Positions 1-10,843 of a DNA stretch of 64,000 nt are shown here, piece by piece (position 1 is the stretch's first letter; each line of letters starts with the position of its first letter). The notes beneath the pieces are model-generated. The model was not told the origin of the DNA. It saw only the letters and a program-made list of their open reading frames with translations, and searched no databases. Source of the DNA: Omphalotus guepiniiformis (taxonomy: Eukaryota; Basidiomycota; Agaricomycetes; Agaricales; Omphalotaceae); contig JAQOOI010000022.1 in assembly GCA_028554645.1 (NCBI GenBank), positions 1,798,001 through 1,862,000 of the forward strand. The letters run 5' to 3'. Both the position numbers and the translations under genes were made by a program.

Positions 1-671
1 GAGCAGAACCCCCCTCAAACACGGACTCTTCAGAGGACATTCCTTTGGCTCTGATGGATCGCCACAACAGAACAAGTTCGACCGGTGGCAATAACGTTCC
101 TGTGACCATTCTTCCTCCCCGTAAACCTATTGCGGCGCCTACTCCACAACGCCCTGCGGCCCCTCGGACTCGTACGTTCGAGGAGCTGAACGAGAGGCAC
201 AGGGAGAAGATGAGGGATATACAGGGTCCACTCACAAACGCAGAGAACGAACAGGCTCAGCTTCAGGCTGCGAAGCAGCGCTGGGAAAGAGCCAAGGCAC
301 TGGAGAAAGAGGCGGTGACACGAAGGCAAGCGGAGAAGGCGGCGATGCTCGAGAAACGCAAGAAACCAGAAGATGACCCAGGACGGACTGGGAGTAGGTC
401 GCCTACGATGGATGAAAAACAGAAAAGGCGAAGAAATTCGCGATCGCTGAGTGGGGACAGACTTGCCTCACTTGGACCTTCGTCATCTAAGCGACTGTCT
501 ACGATGAAAGTGGAAGATTGGCAACGGCATCAACAAGAAGGAGAACCTGGGCCTGAGCGGGGGCTCGGTAGTGGGACACGAAGACCATCGCAGGGATTGC
601 TGTCTGACAGCGTACCGTTCCCTGGTCGGAGTAACCACAACCGCCGAAAAAGCAGAGAACCTCCCAGTTGA
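1..671 (+). CDS. 3' end of an unknown Ser/Arg/Lys-rich protein (5' truncated)
   Basis: The frame is open from base 3 to the TGA at 669-671, so the gene enters from the left and only its last ~222 codons are visible. What can be seen is disordered and charged: a Pro-rich stretch (ILPPRKP, APTPQRPAAP), then a likely short coiled coil rich in E, K, R and Q (about codons 60-120, e.g. ELNERHREKM, QAAKQRWERAKALEKEA), then a Ser/Arg/Lys-rich tail (KQKRRRNSRS). No catalytic domain is visible and I do not recognise the family. The two ATGs in the first 60 bases are probably internal codons. It reads toward the CSL gene and ends 309 bp before it. Confidence 0.6.
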   Translation, partial: AEPPSNTDSSEDIPLALMDRHNRTSSTGGNNVPVTILPPRKPIAAPTPQRPAAPRTRTFEELNERHREKMRDIQGPLTNAENEQAQLQAAKQRWERAKALEKEAVTRRQAEKAAMLEKRKKPEDDPGRTGSRSPTMDEKQKRRRNSRSLSGDRLASLGPSSSKRLSTMKVEDWQRHQQEGEPGPERGLGSGTRRPSQGLLSDSVPFPGRSNHNRRKSREPPS

Positions 672-980
672 TGATGGACCATTTATTATTTCTTTTCATT
701 CATTCTAATTATTCTTGTTGACACTCATGGCGAACCCTTTTTTTTTGAACGTTGTCGAACACTCATTTTGAACTACATAGCACGATACACTACATATTGC
801 ATAGACTACTGCACACTCGATTTGTTTTTAGCACGGACTGGATGATAATCTGTTTGTGGAGTCATCAGACAAAGAAGCCGAGAAGCCGATTCGAGTGTGG
901 GAACGAAAAGTCGCACGAGGCGTGGTTGAGTTTTTCCCAGCTGGGTTGGAGTGGTCTCACGAATATCATATAGTTTGACT
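672..980. other. Intergenic: 3' UTR and CSL promoter
   Basis: 309 bp between the stop of the left-hand gene and the CSL start. It holds T-rich runs (e.g. near 728-747) and short frames without coding character. I see no tRNA, repeat or clear TATA box. Confidence 0.5.
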
Positions 981-3271
981 ATGCAGAATGCACTCTTCGA
1001 CCTTGCCATGTCCTCGGTTCCTCCCCAGCACCCTCGTCCTTCATCCTCTCCGTCCCCTGCCCAGGCTCTCTATGTATGCGTCTTTCTTTCTTCCACCTCC
1101 ATTTCTCACAATTCTTCCCTTTTCTTCCTATCAGGTCCCCGCTGCTTCCGCAAATACCCCGTCTCCAAGTACTTCGGGCCCCAGTCCTTCTCTCCAGTCC
1201 ATATTAGCCGCTTCTCACAAGGATGCTCCTCAAAATGGCCAGATGTCTCCCTGGAGCTCTTCGATACCTCCTCCTGATGATGTACAGTCAGTTCCCAGTG
1301 TATGTATTATCGATATCGTTCCCTCTTGTGTTTTCTTTACACTCGCTCTAGAACGCAAAGCGAAAATTGGATGATCCAGAGGGTGAAGATCCGCAGAACA
1401 AAATGCGCCGCGTCATACGCGACGTCGTCCCCCAAGAACCCGCTCGCGTCGTGCCCATGACCACAGTTATATGTCTTCATGCTGCGGTCGCACAAAAGTC
1501 CTATGGAAGCGAGAAGCGTTTTCTTTGCCCGCCTCCTGTCGTGCATATCGAGGGTCCAGTCTGGCACATGCGGAGTCAGCAACTCTCCATGGCCGTCGTC
1601 TCTGAAACCGGTGAGCGCTCCTTCGAGCAGAAGGCGCCATTGGACAACAATATGACCTCTAGTTTCAAATTTCTCCATGTAACTGGTACCGCAAAGGCCA
1701 AGAGCTTTCAGCTTTCTCTCGACATAGCTCAACCTCATCCCTCTCTTGCAAACAGTCCGGATGGCGAGGGTCCGCCTGGTCGCGTGTGGGCGTCGTTTGA
1801 TTCCGCTCCAGTCGCCATCATCTCCAAGCCATCGAAGAAGACGGCAAAGACGAGAAACATCTCGTCGTGTATTTTGGCCGGTGGGCCCGTATCTCTATTC
1901 AATCGCATCAATTCACAGACTGTACGCACCAAATACATGACCATTGAGCATGCGCAATTGTGTGCCAGTAACGTAGCGTGGTCTGCTTTTAATGTCAATG
2001 TTGTACGACGCACGACGGAGATGTCAAACATTGGTGCGTGTGTCATGTGATGTGAACTTTTCTACTCTCACAGTGCTGATTCTTCTCACTGACAGCAGGT
2101 CCTCAGCCGGTCACTTACGGTTGTGAGATTGTTCTCTCCGATACTCAATCAGGGATCTCAACTTCTCCTTTGATCATCCGCAAGGTTGACAAAGGGAGAG
2201 TGTCTGCCGAGGATGGCGGCCCAGTCAGTCAAATGCAGAAGATTGCGTTGCAACGTGTGAATCCTGATGGTTCTCGCCATTACTTGTCTGCTGCAGGTCC
2301 CATTCCCGGTTCAACGGGCGTTGTTGCCCCTCCTGCACCGGGAATGTCTTCTCAGGCAGGTACCCACCCTCTACTTTTTCAGTCTCCTCGTGTGAGGGAT
2401 GAGGTCAAGGATGGTATGCATATCATTTCCGATGAAGTTGACGATTATCTATGTTGGACAATTGTTGGTATCTGTAAGTACAAAATCATATGTGTGGCTC
2501 GACTTGTTTTGAGCGTCGGCCCCATTTCTAGCCAAGTTCCAGTATACGTTCTTCGATTCTGCTGGGAAGAACAACCACATCCCAGAGCACCCTATCACGC
2601 CATTTCCGACTCTTTTCACTGCCCCAGTGTACCGTCAGGCCAACAACACGATTGAGCTGACGGTGTCAAACTTTTTTTATGAGGATCCAAAAACAAGGCA
2701 GCAGGTTGCACTTGACGTCTTCCTCGGCAATTTGGGGCCGTTACTTCACAGGGTCTACCAAACATCTCCTTCAGGTCCCTTTGTGCATCCTATCGCAGCT
2801 GGACTACCAGAAGGAGGCCCTATAGAATCTCCCACCTCACCCAGCTCTCCTGCTGGTGCTGCACGATACATGCCGACACCCCCCATGCACACGATTGTCA
2901 TGGTTGAGATGCCTCCTCTAGCTGATATCATCAAGGCCCTAGAGGATGACGCTTTGCCTCCTAATGTGGACCGACCTGAGACTCACTCTCCGGATGGCTC
3001 GCATCCTGATAATAGAAACGGGTCAGGACCACCGCCGTCCATCAGTGGACGCAGTCTACCGCTGCTATTCATTCGCGCTTCTGATGGGGTAGGTTATCAC
3101 TCGGGGCGAACAATTACCTGTGAAAATGTGTTCCAAGCTCTTGAATTAAATGGACAACCGCCGCACGCGGGAGGAAATATCGATACCGGTTGGCTTACGG
3201 CCGCTCACGCGACTGTTCAGGCTGAGGGCGGGTTACACGGGTTGCAGGGCTGGACGCTGAGAGTCATGTAG
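981..3271 (+). CDS. Fungal CSL (CBF1/Su(H)/LAG-1) transcription factor
   Basis: Predicted sequence-specific nuclear DNA-binding protein of the CSL family, the family of the metazoan Notch effector RBP-J; fungi have CSL proteins (Cbf11/Cbf12 in fission yeast) but no Notch. Exons: 981-1073, 1135-1299, 1352-2033, 2099-2473, 2532-3271 (684 aa). The N-terminal ~100 residues are Ser/Pro-rich. The Rel-like DNA-binding half carries the hallmark VAQKSYGSEKRFLCPPP. The beta-trefoil domain shows VSLFNRINSQTVRTKY, PLIIRKVDKG and VSQMQKIALQ. A C-terminal Rel/TIG-like part follows after EHPITPFPTLF. The ATG at 981 is the first in the frame that splices into exon 2; another lies at 1008. All four introns are GT-AG and 53-65 nt long. 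I cannot say which fungal class (Cbf11- or Cbf12-like) it belongs to. Confidence 0.9.
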
Positions 3272-3619
3272 GGAGAGTATGGCTACCCCGCGTCTTTTTT
3301 TATTCTTAGTGGGCTGCATCGTTGTGCATATACTTATCTATTGGTTGCCGTCGAATTGCTGTGAAAATATCTAGTGATCGTTGTGTATTTGTTCTCGTCT
3401 TTTTAAATCTTGTATACTCTTTTCTTTTCTAACGTGAGGTGAATATGCACGAACGTTGTGTCCTGCTAATATGAGTTGCGTAGGTGTCAAACGTTTCGGT
3501 CGTCTTGGCTTCGCATATATCTCGGCGTTAATTAGCCCTCTCTAGCTCCGCCACTGCCGGCAGTAGAAAAGGTTTCGACTGCTTTCCTTCATCTTTCACT
3601 TATACCACCATCCAGAAAA
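3272..3619. other. Intergenic: pyruvate kinase promoter region
   Basis: 348 bp between CSL and pyruvate kinase. It includes a pyrimidine-rich stretch around 3395-3430 (tctcgtctttttaaatc, then cttttcttttctaa) of the kind found upstream of strongly expressed fungal glycolytic genes. No gene is visible. Confidence 0.4.
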
Positions 3620-5962
3620 ATGTTTGTTACCGATGGAATTCGCTCTCAACTCGAATGGTCCTCCACTCTGAGCACCGCAAATGCCCCTGCTCCTACTGAG
3701 AGCACTAAATATCTACGAAAGGTTATTCTTTTCTTCCATCTTTCATCTTCTTTTGACTGACAATCGAAACGTCCCAAGACTTCAATCATCGCCACCATCG
3801 GTAAGGTCTTTTGCCTTGTTCTTGAGATATCGAGACTAGAACGATCGTAGGTCCCAAGACTAACAGTGTTGAGAAGTTGGCCGAGCTGCGACGCGCTGGT
3901 GTCAATGTTGGTAAGTTCGGCGTCGTGGTCTGGTTTTCGCGTCATTTTCATTTATTGTTCCCAGTTCGCATGAATTTTTCTCATGGGGAATACGCATACC
4001 ACCAAAGTGTCATTGACAATACAAGGAAGATGGTTGCTGCTGAGTGTTTTGTAGGTTTTCCCTTCTAGCAACAATAATAACATCGTTGTATTCTAGCTGA
4101 CCCAAATGGGCGTCCCGTTGCTATCGCACTCGATACAGTCCGTGCAATCGCATCTCTCAACGGATTGACTCATGATAACGAAGTTATTGATAGAAAGGAC
4201 CAGAGATCCGTACGGGGTTGATGCGCGATGGTGTTGATGTGAGCAACTACACGCGTTTTTTCCCCCAGTGTTCCCTGCTGATTCTTGGTCTCGTTCATGT
4301 AGATCGCTGTGTCTGCTGGCCATGAATTCACTGTTTCTACGGACGCAAAATTCAAAGAGATCTGTGACGATAAGGTTCTTTGGATGGACTACGTGCGAAT
4401 CTCGTTCTACCTGGCCTAGCCCGGTGTCTACTCGTTTTCTGACGTCAATATAATTTCAGGCAAATCTTCCCAAGGTCACCGCCCCGGGAAAGTTGATCTA
4501 TGTGGACGATGGTACGTGATTGCAGAGACTGACGCTCTAGTATGTTCCTAATTGAATCACCTATCATGCAGGTATTCTTTCTCTTTTGGTGCTGTCCATT
4601 GATGGGACCAACATCCGAGTCCGGTGCTTGAACAACGGCACCTTATCTTCCCGCAAGGGAGTCAACCTTCCCAAAACTGAGGTCGATCTACCCGCTCTCT
4701 CAGAGAAGGACAAAAGGGACCTACAGTTTGGCGTCAAGAACAATGTTGACATGATTTTTGCTTCGTTTATCCGCCGCGCTCAGGATGTCAAAGATATCCG
4801 CACTGTCCTTGGCCCCGATGGCGCCAACATCAAAATCATTGTCAAGATTGAGAATGAACAGGGTGTAGCCAACTTTGACGAGATCTTGAAAGAGACTGAT
4901 GGTGTAATGGTTGCTCGCGGCGACCTTGGTATCGAGATTCCTGCTAGCCAGGTGTTCCTCGCTCAAAAGATGATGATTGCTAAATGTAACATTGTCGGAA
5001 AACCTGTTATTGTCGCAACTCAAATGCTCGAAGTACGCCTGGTCATCTTCTAATCTGTGACACGTAGCTCATGGTCGAATCTTTACAGTCGATGACGGTG
5101 ATTCGACTGACCGTATCTTGGCAACACCATGCTAACTTCTCTTTCAGTACAATCCCAGACCTACTCGCGCTGAAGTCAGCGACGTCGCTAACGCCGTTCT
5201 TGACGGTGCTGATTGTGTAATGCTGTCTGGCGAGACTGCCAAGGGATCTTATCCTGTCCAGTCAGGTGAGTGAATGTGTATGTGTGGCTCTGCGGAAAGA
5301 TATTGAATGGTACACCCTATTCAAGTGCTCATGATGGCCGAAACATGTTTGTTGGCCGAATACGCTATATGCTACCCTCCGCTATACGATGAGATCCGGG
5401 GCATTCAGCCTCGTCCTACCGAGACCACAGAGACTGTTGCTCTAGCTGCGGTAGCTGCTGCGTCTGAGCAGGATGCTAGTGGCATCCTTGTACTATCCAC
5501 TAGCGGTAATACGGCACGCCTGATTTCGAAGTATCGCCCCAAGGTTCCCATCATTACGGGTATGAGGAGCGCCTGAAGTGCACAAAGTCTCTTGCTGACT
5601 TGCTTCCCAGTTACCCGCAACGAGCAAACAGCTCGTCAAATTCACTTGCACCGTGGATGCTATCCATTCTGGTACCCTGAACCTCGAGGTATCCAAGACC
5701 ATCAGTGGCAGACTGATGTGAGCCATTGTTTTCCATCATATACATAGCGCCCGCACTGACTTGGTGTTTTGTATCATAGGTCGACAACCGCATCAGATTT
5801 GGGCTGCGAAATGCCCTGGCGTTAAACATTATCACACCTGGATCCACCATTGTTGCAGTGCAGGGCTGGAAAGGTGGCCTTGGACACACCAACACGCTCC
5901 GAATCCTGTCGGTCCCGACAGACCCTGCTGACCTCGAGATGCAGGTGTTGGGTTCATTGTAA
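3620..5962 (+). CDS. Pyruvate kinase
   Basis: Cytosolic glycolytic enzyme (phosphoenolpyruvate + ADP to pyruvate + ATP). Fourteen exons: 3620-3721, 3779-3800, 3851-3910, 3965-4045, 4097-4137, 4194-4238, 4303-4392, 4460-4511, 4572-5032, 5089-5097, 5148-5265, 5326-5559, 5611-5717, 5780-5962; 534 aa, the usual fungal length. Visible motifs: [20 protein letters not shown], the B-domain lid, [15 protein letters not shown], the signature [23 protein letters not shown] followed by [16 protein letters not shown], and the C-terminal [15 protein letters not shown]. Exon 10 is only 9 nt and encodes S-M-T of LESMTYNPRP; skipping it stays in frame but deletes conserved residues. The donor at 4046 is weak (GTTTTG) and adds Glu-Ser; see the findings. 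Other junctions are canonical. The 5' part is very finely split while the catalytic core sits on one 461-nt exon. Confidence 0.96.
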
Positions 5963-6263
5963 AAACATTTCTCGTACATTATGTAGCAGACGATGACGCT
6001 TTAGATACACAAAGGTAGCATAAAAGAAAGAATATGTAAAGATATTGTTAGTGAATTGCAACTGATGCCAAGTGACACTGATAAAGATAATAGTAATACG
6101 GAAGCAAGTCAAGCAAGTCACGAGATGACGCATAAATGCATAACGTCTGTCCCGACTGAACCAAGCCCCCGCAAAGCAAGCAGCTGCTTGTGGCGCCAGT
6201 TGCTGCCCCTTTGCAGTGTAGTCCTTGCTTTCTTTTGCTCGTCATTCTGCTCGACCTTGGTCG
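5963..6263. other. Intergenic between pyruvate kinase and glycosyltransferase
   Basis: 301 bp of 3' UTR and promoter sequence. Small overlapping frames are present on both strands but none has coding features or a splice partner. Confidence 0.4.
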
Positions 6264-8702
6264 ATGCCTTCTCATTATCCACAACGTCCTCCCAGTCCTC
6301 GTCACACTTCGAATGCCTTGCCTCGCTTCACTTCTGCATCCCAGGAAAGACTGCATAGATATCACCAATCTTCATGGCTATTTCCTATCTCAATGACTCC
6401 CCCTGGCTTTCGGACACGTAACTTTCGGTTTTGGCTGTTGAATCCGCGCGTCTTGCATCAGTTCACAGTGGCGCGTTTTGGGCGCAAGAGAGGCTGTCTC
6501 TTCCTTTGCTTCGTTCTCTCACTCTTCTGCTTCACGGTGTTTGCTTTAACTAAAAGATTCGGCACACCAGAAAAGAAATGGCCTATTTCACCCTTTGTGG
6601 ATTCGTCAACTCTCGTGTACCAAAGAGAGGACTTGCAGCGGATTTGGTTGTGGGAGATTGAAAGTGGTCACTATCCCAATAGGATTGACAGTCCGTGCAT
6701 TTCATCGGAAATTTATCTTTTTATTTTCTGAATGCTTTCCCAGTTCCTGAACAATTAGGGTTAAAGAGTACGCCAACAAACCCTGCCCTTCCCCCGCGGA
6801 GGTCGACGTACATTCCCTACCGAACCAAGGGCTCAACTCTCGCTGTAACGACTACGATTGGCACTGGCCCGAAACGTGTCTATTTGGACATTCAAAGCGA
6901 AATCCCGAGTGTTGCGTACCCTCCTCGGCCCGTACCAGGGAGTGTTGCGGACATGGATATAATCTTGGAGCACTGCGACTTTTCAAAACGCAAGGTAGTA
7001 CATCTTCATCTTGCCGTCACGTCTTCCCGCTCATTCGGTAATATTTTTTCCGTGACTGCCTAGAAGTTCTTCGGGTAGGCGCCGGTTTAGACAACGGCAA
7101 GCGACTGCGGCGAGGCAGCATGGATGACTGGAAGTACATTTTTCTTGAAACGAGCGATACTTCTCCCGTTTCCAGCAGGGATTTTTCTTCCTCGAGTTTG
7201 GAAGTACCCACAATCAGCGCTGCCGTCCAACGCCAGAGCTCTGATTCCACATCTGGATTAGTGAAGAAGCGTGGTGTTGAATGGGAGTTACCTCCCATTA
7301 ATTTATCACCCGTCACGCCATTCCGGACCTACTCCGACCTCCCGACGCCATGCGATCCTGATTATCCTCGAGTGTTTCATATGTTCTGGACAGGGCCGTT
7401 TACAGACAAGCCATACCTTGCTCTCCTCTCTTTCCTTTACACTCAAAACACTGGCTTACATCTGCATGAGTACCCCGACAATGCGCCTTGTAGGTCGCAA
7501 TTCTGGATGTGGATCAACCCTGGACCAGCCGCATCTGTACCAAATCCCAGTGCGACGCGGGATATGTTTGACGAGCTGAGGTCAAATCCTTGGGCTTCCC
7601 CGTTCCTTCATCCTCGGTTCAAAGATGTTATCCACTTCAAGCTCTGGAATACCACTGAGCAATTAGATGGTATACCAGAAATCAGGAATGAATGGCGCTC
7701 ATTGGATACTTTGTTTCATTCTGGTGGCCGTATTGTAAATGTACCCAAAAAACAAGCGTCGCAGGACCAGGCCAATGCCGGAACCGCAGGCACAGCGGTC
7801 CCCGTCTCCCAACCCGATAGTGATGACCTTCTTCACCGTGCTGGCTCTAAATCTTCATCATCTTACGATCGTTTATCTGTGATTCTTTCTGATATGGCGC
7901 GCTTCATACTGTGCCATCGCTTTGGTGGTATCTACCTCGATGCGGACACACTGTTTTTACGTGATTGGGAAGAGTTATGGGGTTGGAGAGGCGCGTTTGC
8001 CTACCGGTGGTCTCGTATGGAAAGATATAACACTGCTGTGCTGCATCTGAACAAAGGCTCAGCGCTGGGAACATTTCTTTTCCGTACTGCGTTGAAGAAT
8101 GACTTGGACTTCCATCCGATCAGCGTCTCGCGATACGTCAAAGACGCCTACTTGGATCGGCTCCTTCTGCGGCTCCCCGATGCTTTGTTTGATTCTGCAT
8201 GGCTGAACACAGAGTACTACCAACGAGATCGACCACCTCAGCCCTATTTCTCAGAGTAAGTTTTAGTTCACTGCCTCTTTGCTCTCAGCGCATTCATCAA
8301 GAAACATTTAGCTTTGGCGAATTTTTTGATACACCACTCGCAAGTAGTGCCGCTCCACAAGCGCTGGGTTTTGACGGATTCTTCAAAGGTGCATACTCTT
8401 ATCACTTTCACAATTACTGGTGAGGGTTTCGCATGTGAACTTGAATATGAATTCTCGACTGAGTTCATATCCGTGTCAGGTGGAAACCATTCGATCCATC
8501 CCGAAATTGGCCCGACTTGGGACCTCGTTTCTTCGCCGGAGAGCAAATTGCGCGGAACGCTGCCAAGGCTACCTCTGAACAGGCTACAGACGAGGACGAA
8601 GATCGACGAGATTTGGACTGGTCGGCAGTGTTAAAGCGGACTTTTGAGTCGTATATCCGTGGTGAACGGCCAAACATGTACGGAGAATGGATCAAGTGGT
8701 GA
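6264..8702 (+). CDS. Type II membrane glycosyltransferase with DXD motif (GT32-like)
   Basis: Probable Golgi glycosyltransferase of the sugar-binding DXD (Gly_transf_sug, GT32-like) group. Exons: 6264-6690, 6744-6994, about 7042-8255, 8312-8419, 8480-8702 (about 740 aa). A short basic cytoplasmic tail precedes one transmembrane segment (CLFLCFVLSLFCFTVFAL, around residues 75-95), then a lumenal domain with RVFHMFWTGPF and the donor-binding FGGIYLDADTLFLRDWEEL. The C-terminal FFKGAYSYHFHNYWW ends the catalytic fold. The start at 6264 was chosen because MPSHYPQRPPSP gives a typical Pro-rich tail; 6393 is an alternative. The second intron is odd: a 47-nt intron from 6995 would end in AA, not AG, and the downstream AG at 7061-7062 breaks the frame. 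The gene may be damaged, mis-sequenced or unusually spliced. Acceptor sugar unknown. Confidence 0.8.
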
Positions 8703-8995
8703 AATAACATCCGTATTGGGATGATAACCCTCGACACTATAGGAGAACTGGGAAGACCTACATTACGACATCATGATGAGAGACGGTTGACACTCGCGCA
8801 AGTTGGAGACATGCAGCTATCTACTTAGAAGACACGGAATCACAAAATGTAGCATAGGCCGTATAGTATATAATTCGTTACTGATTCTGGAGCTCCGCCT
8901 CTGTCAACCACGATGGCCATGTCAAGTATTTACACTTCTACTTACACCTCTACATACTTTATGTAATCTACACTTGAGTTCAAATTCAAGTTTAT
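8703..8995. other. Convergent intergenic region
   Basis: 293 bp between the stops of the glycosyltransferase (plus) and the epimerase (minus). It should hold both 3' UTRs; no gene is visible. Confidence 0.4.
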
Positions 8996-10061
8996 TTATT
9001 GCGTACCCAACCTGGCTTGTGCCGTGTTAACACAGTTCTTCAAGGTTTGTATGACTTCCTCTGGGTTTGAAGCACCAAAAATGGCAGTCCCAGCGACAAT
9101 GACGTTACTACCTACAGAAAAGTCAGAAAATCAAAGCATAGTAGGATCAAAATTAGAGACTGACCAGCGTTTGCGCAAACATCAATGGTCTTGGGACCTA
9201 CTCCGCCGTCTACCTCAATATCCTTGTCAGGGAACCTAGCTCGGAGTTCCGCTACTTTGGGTACACATCGTTCAAGGAATTTCTGACCACCACGCCCTGA
9301 GACCAACTCAGAAATTCAAGGACCGAGTGTTGACAAGGGCTTGAACACTAACCAGGGTAGACAGTCATAACAAGTAGCATGTCTGCGTGTTCTGCGATCT
9401 CGTCCGTAATCGCAGTAGACGGGGTGTCCGGAGAGATAGCGACCCCAGCTTTCATGTTACGATCATGAATAGTCTTTATTAAAGACACTGCGTCGGCTGG
9501 AATACAAGATTGAACATGGGTGGGTACGTGGAAGATCGAGTTGGATACAGACACGTTGCTTCGATGTGAAAGCAGTATAGAGCACCACCTGCGTCAGCGA
9601 TGTCATTGACCCACTGCATTCATTCTTGATAATCGAAATTTAGTATTAATATATGTGATAGGTACCTTCTCAGGTTGGGCTACCATCATATGACAATCCA
9701 TGAAGATACCAGGGACACCTTTGTGAACGCACGAGAGGATGGGTGCACCTAAACACGAAGATACTTGAGAAGAATTCACAATATGGGAGTAAAGATGAAT
9801 TCCTTGCCCATGGTTATATTGGGTACGAAATGACTATAAAATTCTCAAGTCAGGATAGATCATTTGTGGATGGCATAAAATGCACGAAATACCCATCCAT
9901 GACATCTACAAGACATTACATGAGATGAAAGCTTTATATACAAGTAAAAGCAGACCCATATGAAGCCAGTCAGCGCCTCCTTTGATCATTCGCTTGCATT
10001 CTGCAGTCAACTGGCCAAAGTCGGAGGCAAGGACGGAGGGTGAGATGATAGCTTGAGGCAT
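8996..10061 (-). CDS. Ribulose-phosphate 3-epimerase
   Basis: Pentose-phosphate pathway enzyme interconverting ribulose 5-phosphate and xylulose 5-phosphate; cytosolic TIM barrel with a metal-dependent Asp/His centre. Eight exons on the minus strand: 10061-9956, 9905-9893, 9833-9808, 9748-9666, 9613-9553, 9496-9353, 9296-9165, 9111-8996 (226 aa, normal length). Motifs in order: ISPSVLASDFGQL, HMDVMDGHFVPNITMGAPIL, FMDCHMMVAQPEKWV, FHIEATSDAVSLIK, VMTVYPGRGGQKF, DIEVDGGVGPKTI and a C-terminal phosphate-binding VAGTAIFG. Exon 2 is 13 nt and exon 3 is 26 nt; both are needed to spell HMDVMDGHFVPN. The intron 9807-9749 starts with GC (GCAAGG) and ends with AG. The donor after exon 5 is GTCTGT. The gene is convergent with the glycosyltransferase and head-to-head with the small secreted protein. 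Confidence 0.94.
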
Positions 10062-10185
10062 AGTTATTTTCCCATTAATTACGTAAAGTCAGATCGATCA
10101 TTAGATAGATGCGTCACGTGCTATGACGTACCCTAAGCATCATCCTTTTATACCTCCACAATTTTACTTAGAAATTGAACGAACC
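10062..10185. promoter_or_regulatory. Divergent promoter: epimerase / small secreted protein
   Basis: Only 124 bp separate the two start codons, so both promoters must lie here or overlap transcribed sequence. A TTTTATA stretch at 10146-10152 could serve the plus-strand gene, although it is close to the ATG. No other element is assigned. Confidence 0.35.
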
Positions 10186-10843
10186 ATGCTCAACTTCATT
10201 TTCTTCGTCACATCTCTGCTTGCTATTTTCTCTCTTGCAACAGCTAATGACCTTCACAATCGTCAAGGAGGTATAAACTTTCGTGCTCTTTCATTGTTGT
10301 ACATTTCTAATTCTTCTTCCAAGGGGACGTAACTTCGTTCGGTTTGTGTGTTTTTTGTAGTCACATTATTTGTCGCTGACGATCGTAAAATAGTCGGAAG
10401 TATTGCTTCTGGAGCAACTAGTGTCTTCGGAGCTGGTACATCTGGAGCTGCTAGTGCCTTCAGCCAAGCTACCAGTGGCGCGGCGAGTGTAATCAGCGAC
10501 GCGAGCTCACTTGGAAGCGGTATCTTTGAAACAGTGACCTGTTGAGTGTTCTGCATTACTTATTGTCATACGCATTCAGGCCTGACTTTAATCCATTACA
10601 GCTGTTGGTGGAAGCGTTGCTACAATTGTAACGAGCCAAGGAGGCGATGCAATTACTCTCGCAGGGTCAGCCGGAGGTAGAGTAACTTCTTTCGGTGGGC
10701 ACGAGTGGACTGTCGCTGCGTCTGCCGCGACTGGCACGTCTAACGCCGCACTGGGAGCTGTTCATCTCGACGTATTGCCTGTCGTTCTATCGTTCCTCAC
10801 ACTCGCTGGAGGTGCAATGATTGGCGCGTTGATAACGATATAA
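10186..10843 (+). CDS. Small secreted, probably GPI-anchored Ser/Ala/Gly-rich protein
   Basis: Three exons (10186-10270, 10361-10540, 10602-10843) encode 168 aa. The N-terminus is a clear signal peptide (MLNFIFFVTSLLAIFSLATA, about 20 residues). The middle is a low-complexity region with loose repeats such as SGAAS and TSGAAS. The last ~25 residues are hydrophobic (VLPVVLSFLTLAGGAMIGAL) with almost no polar tail, preceded by small residues, the layout of a GPI-attachment signal. It has few cysteines and no enzymatic motif. It is most likely a cell-wall or surface protein, possibly a small secreted effector-like or structural protein; a tail-anchored membrane protein is the alternative. Neither the function nor a named family is recognised. 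Confidence 0.7.
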
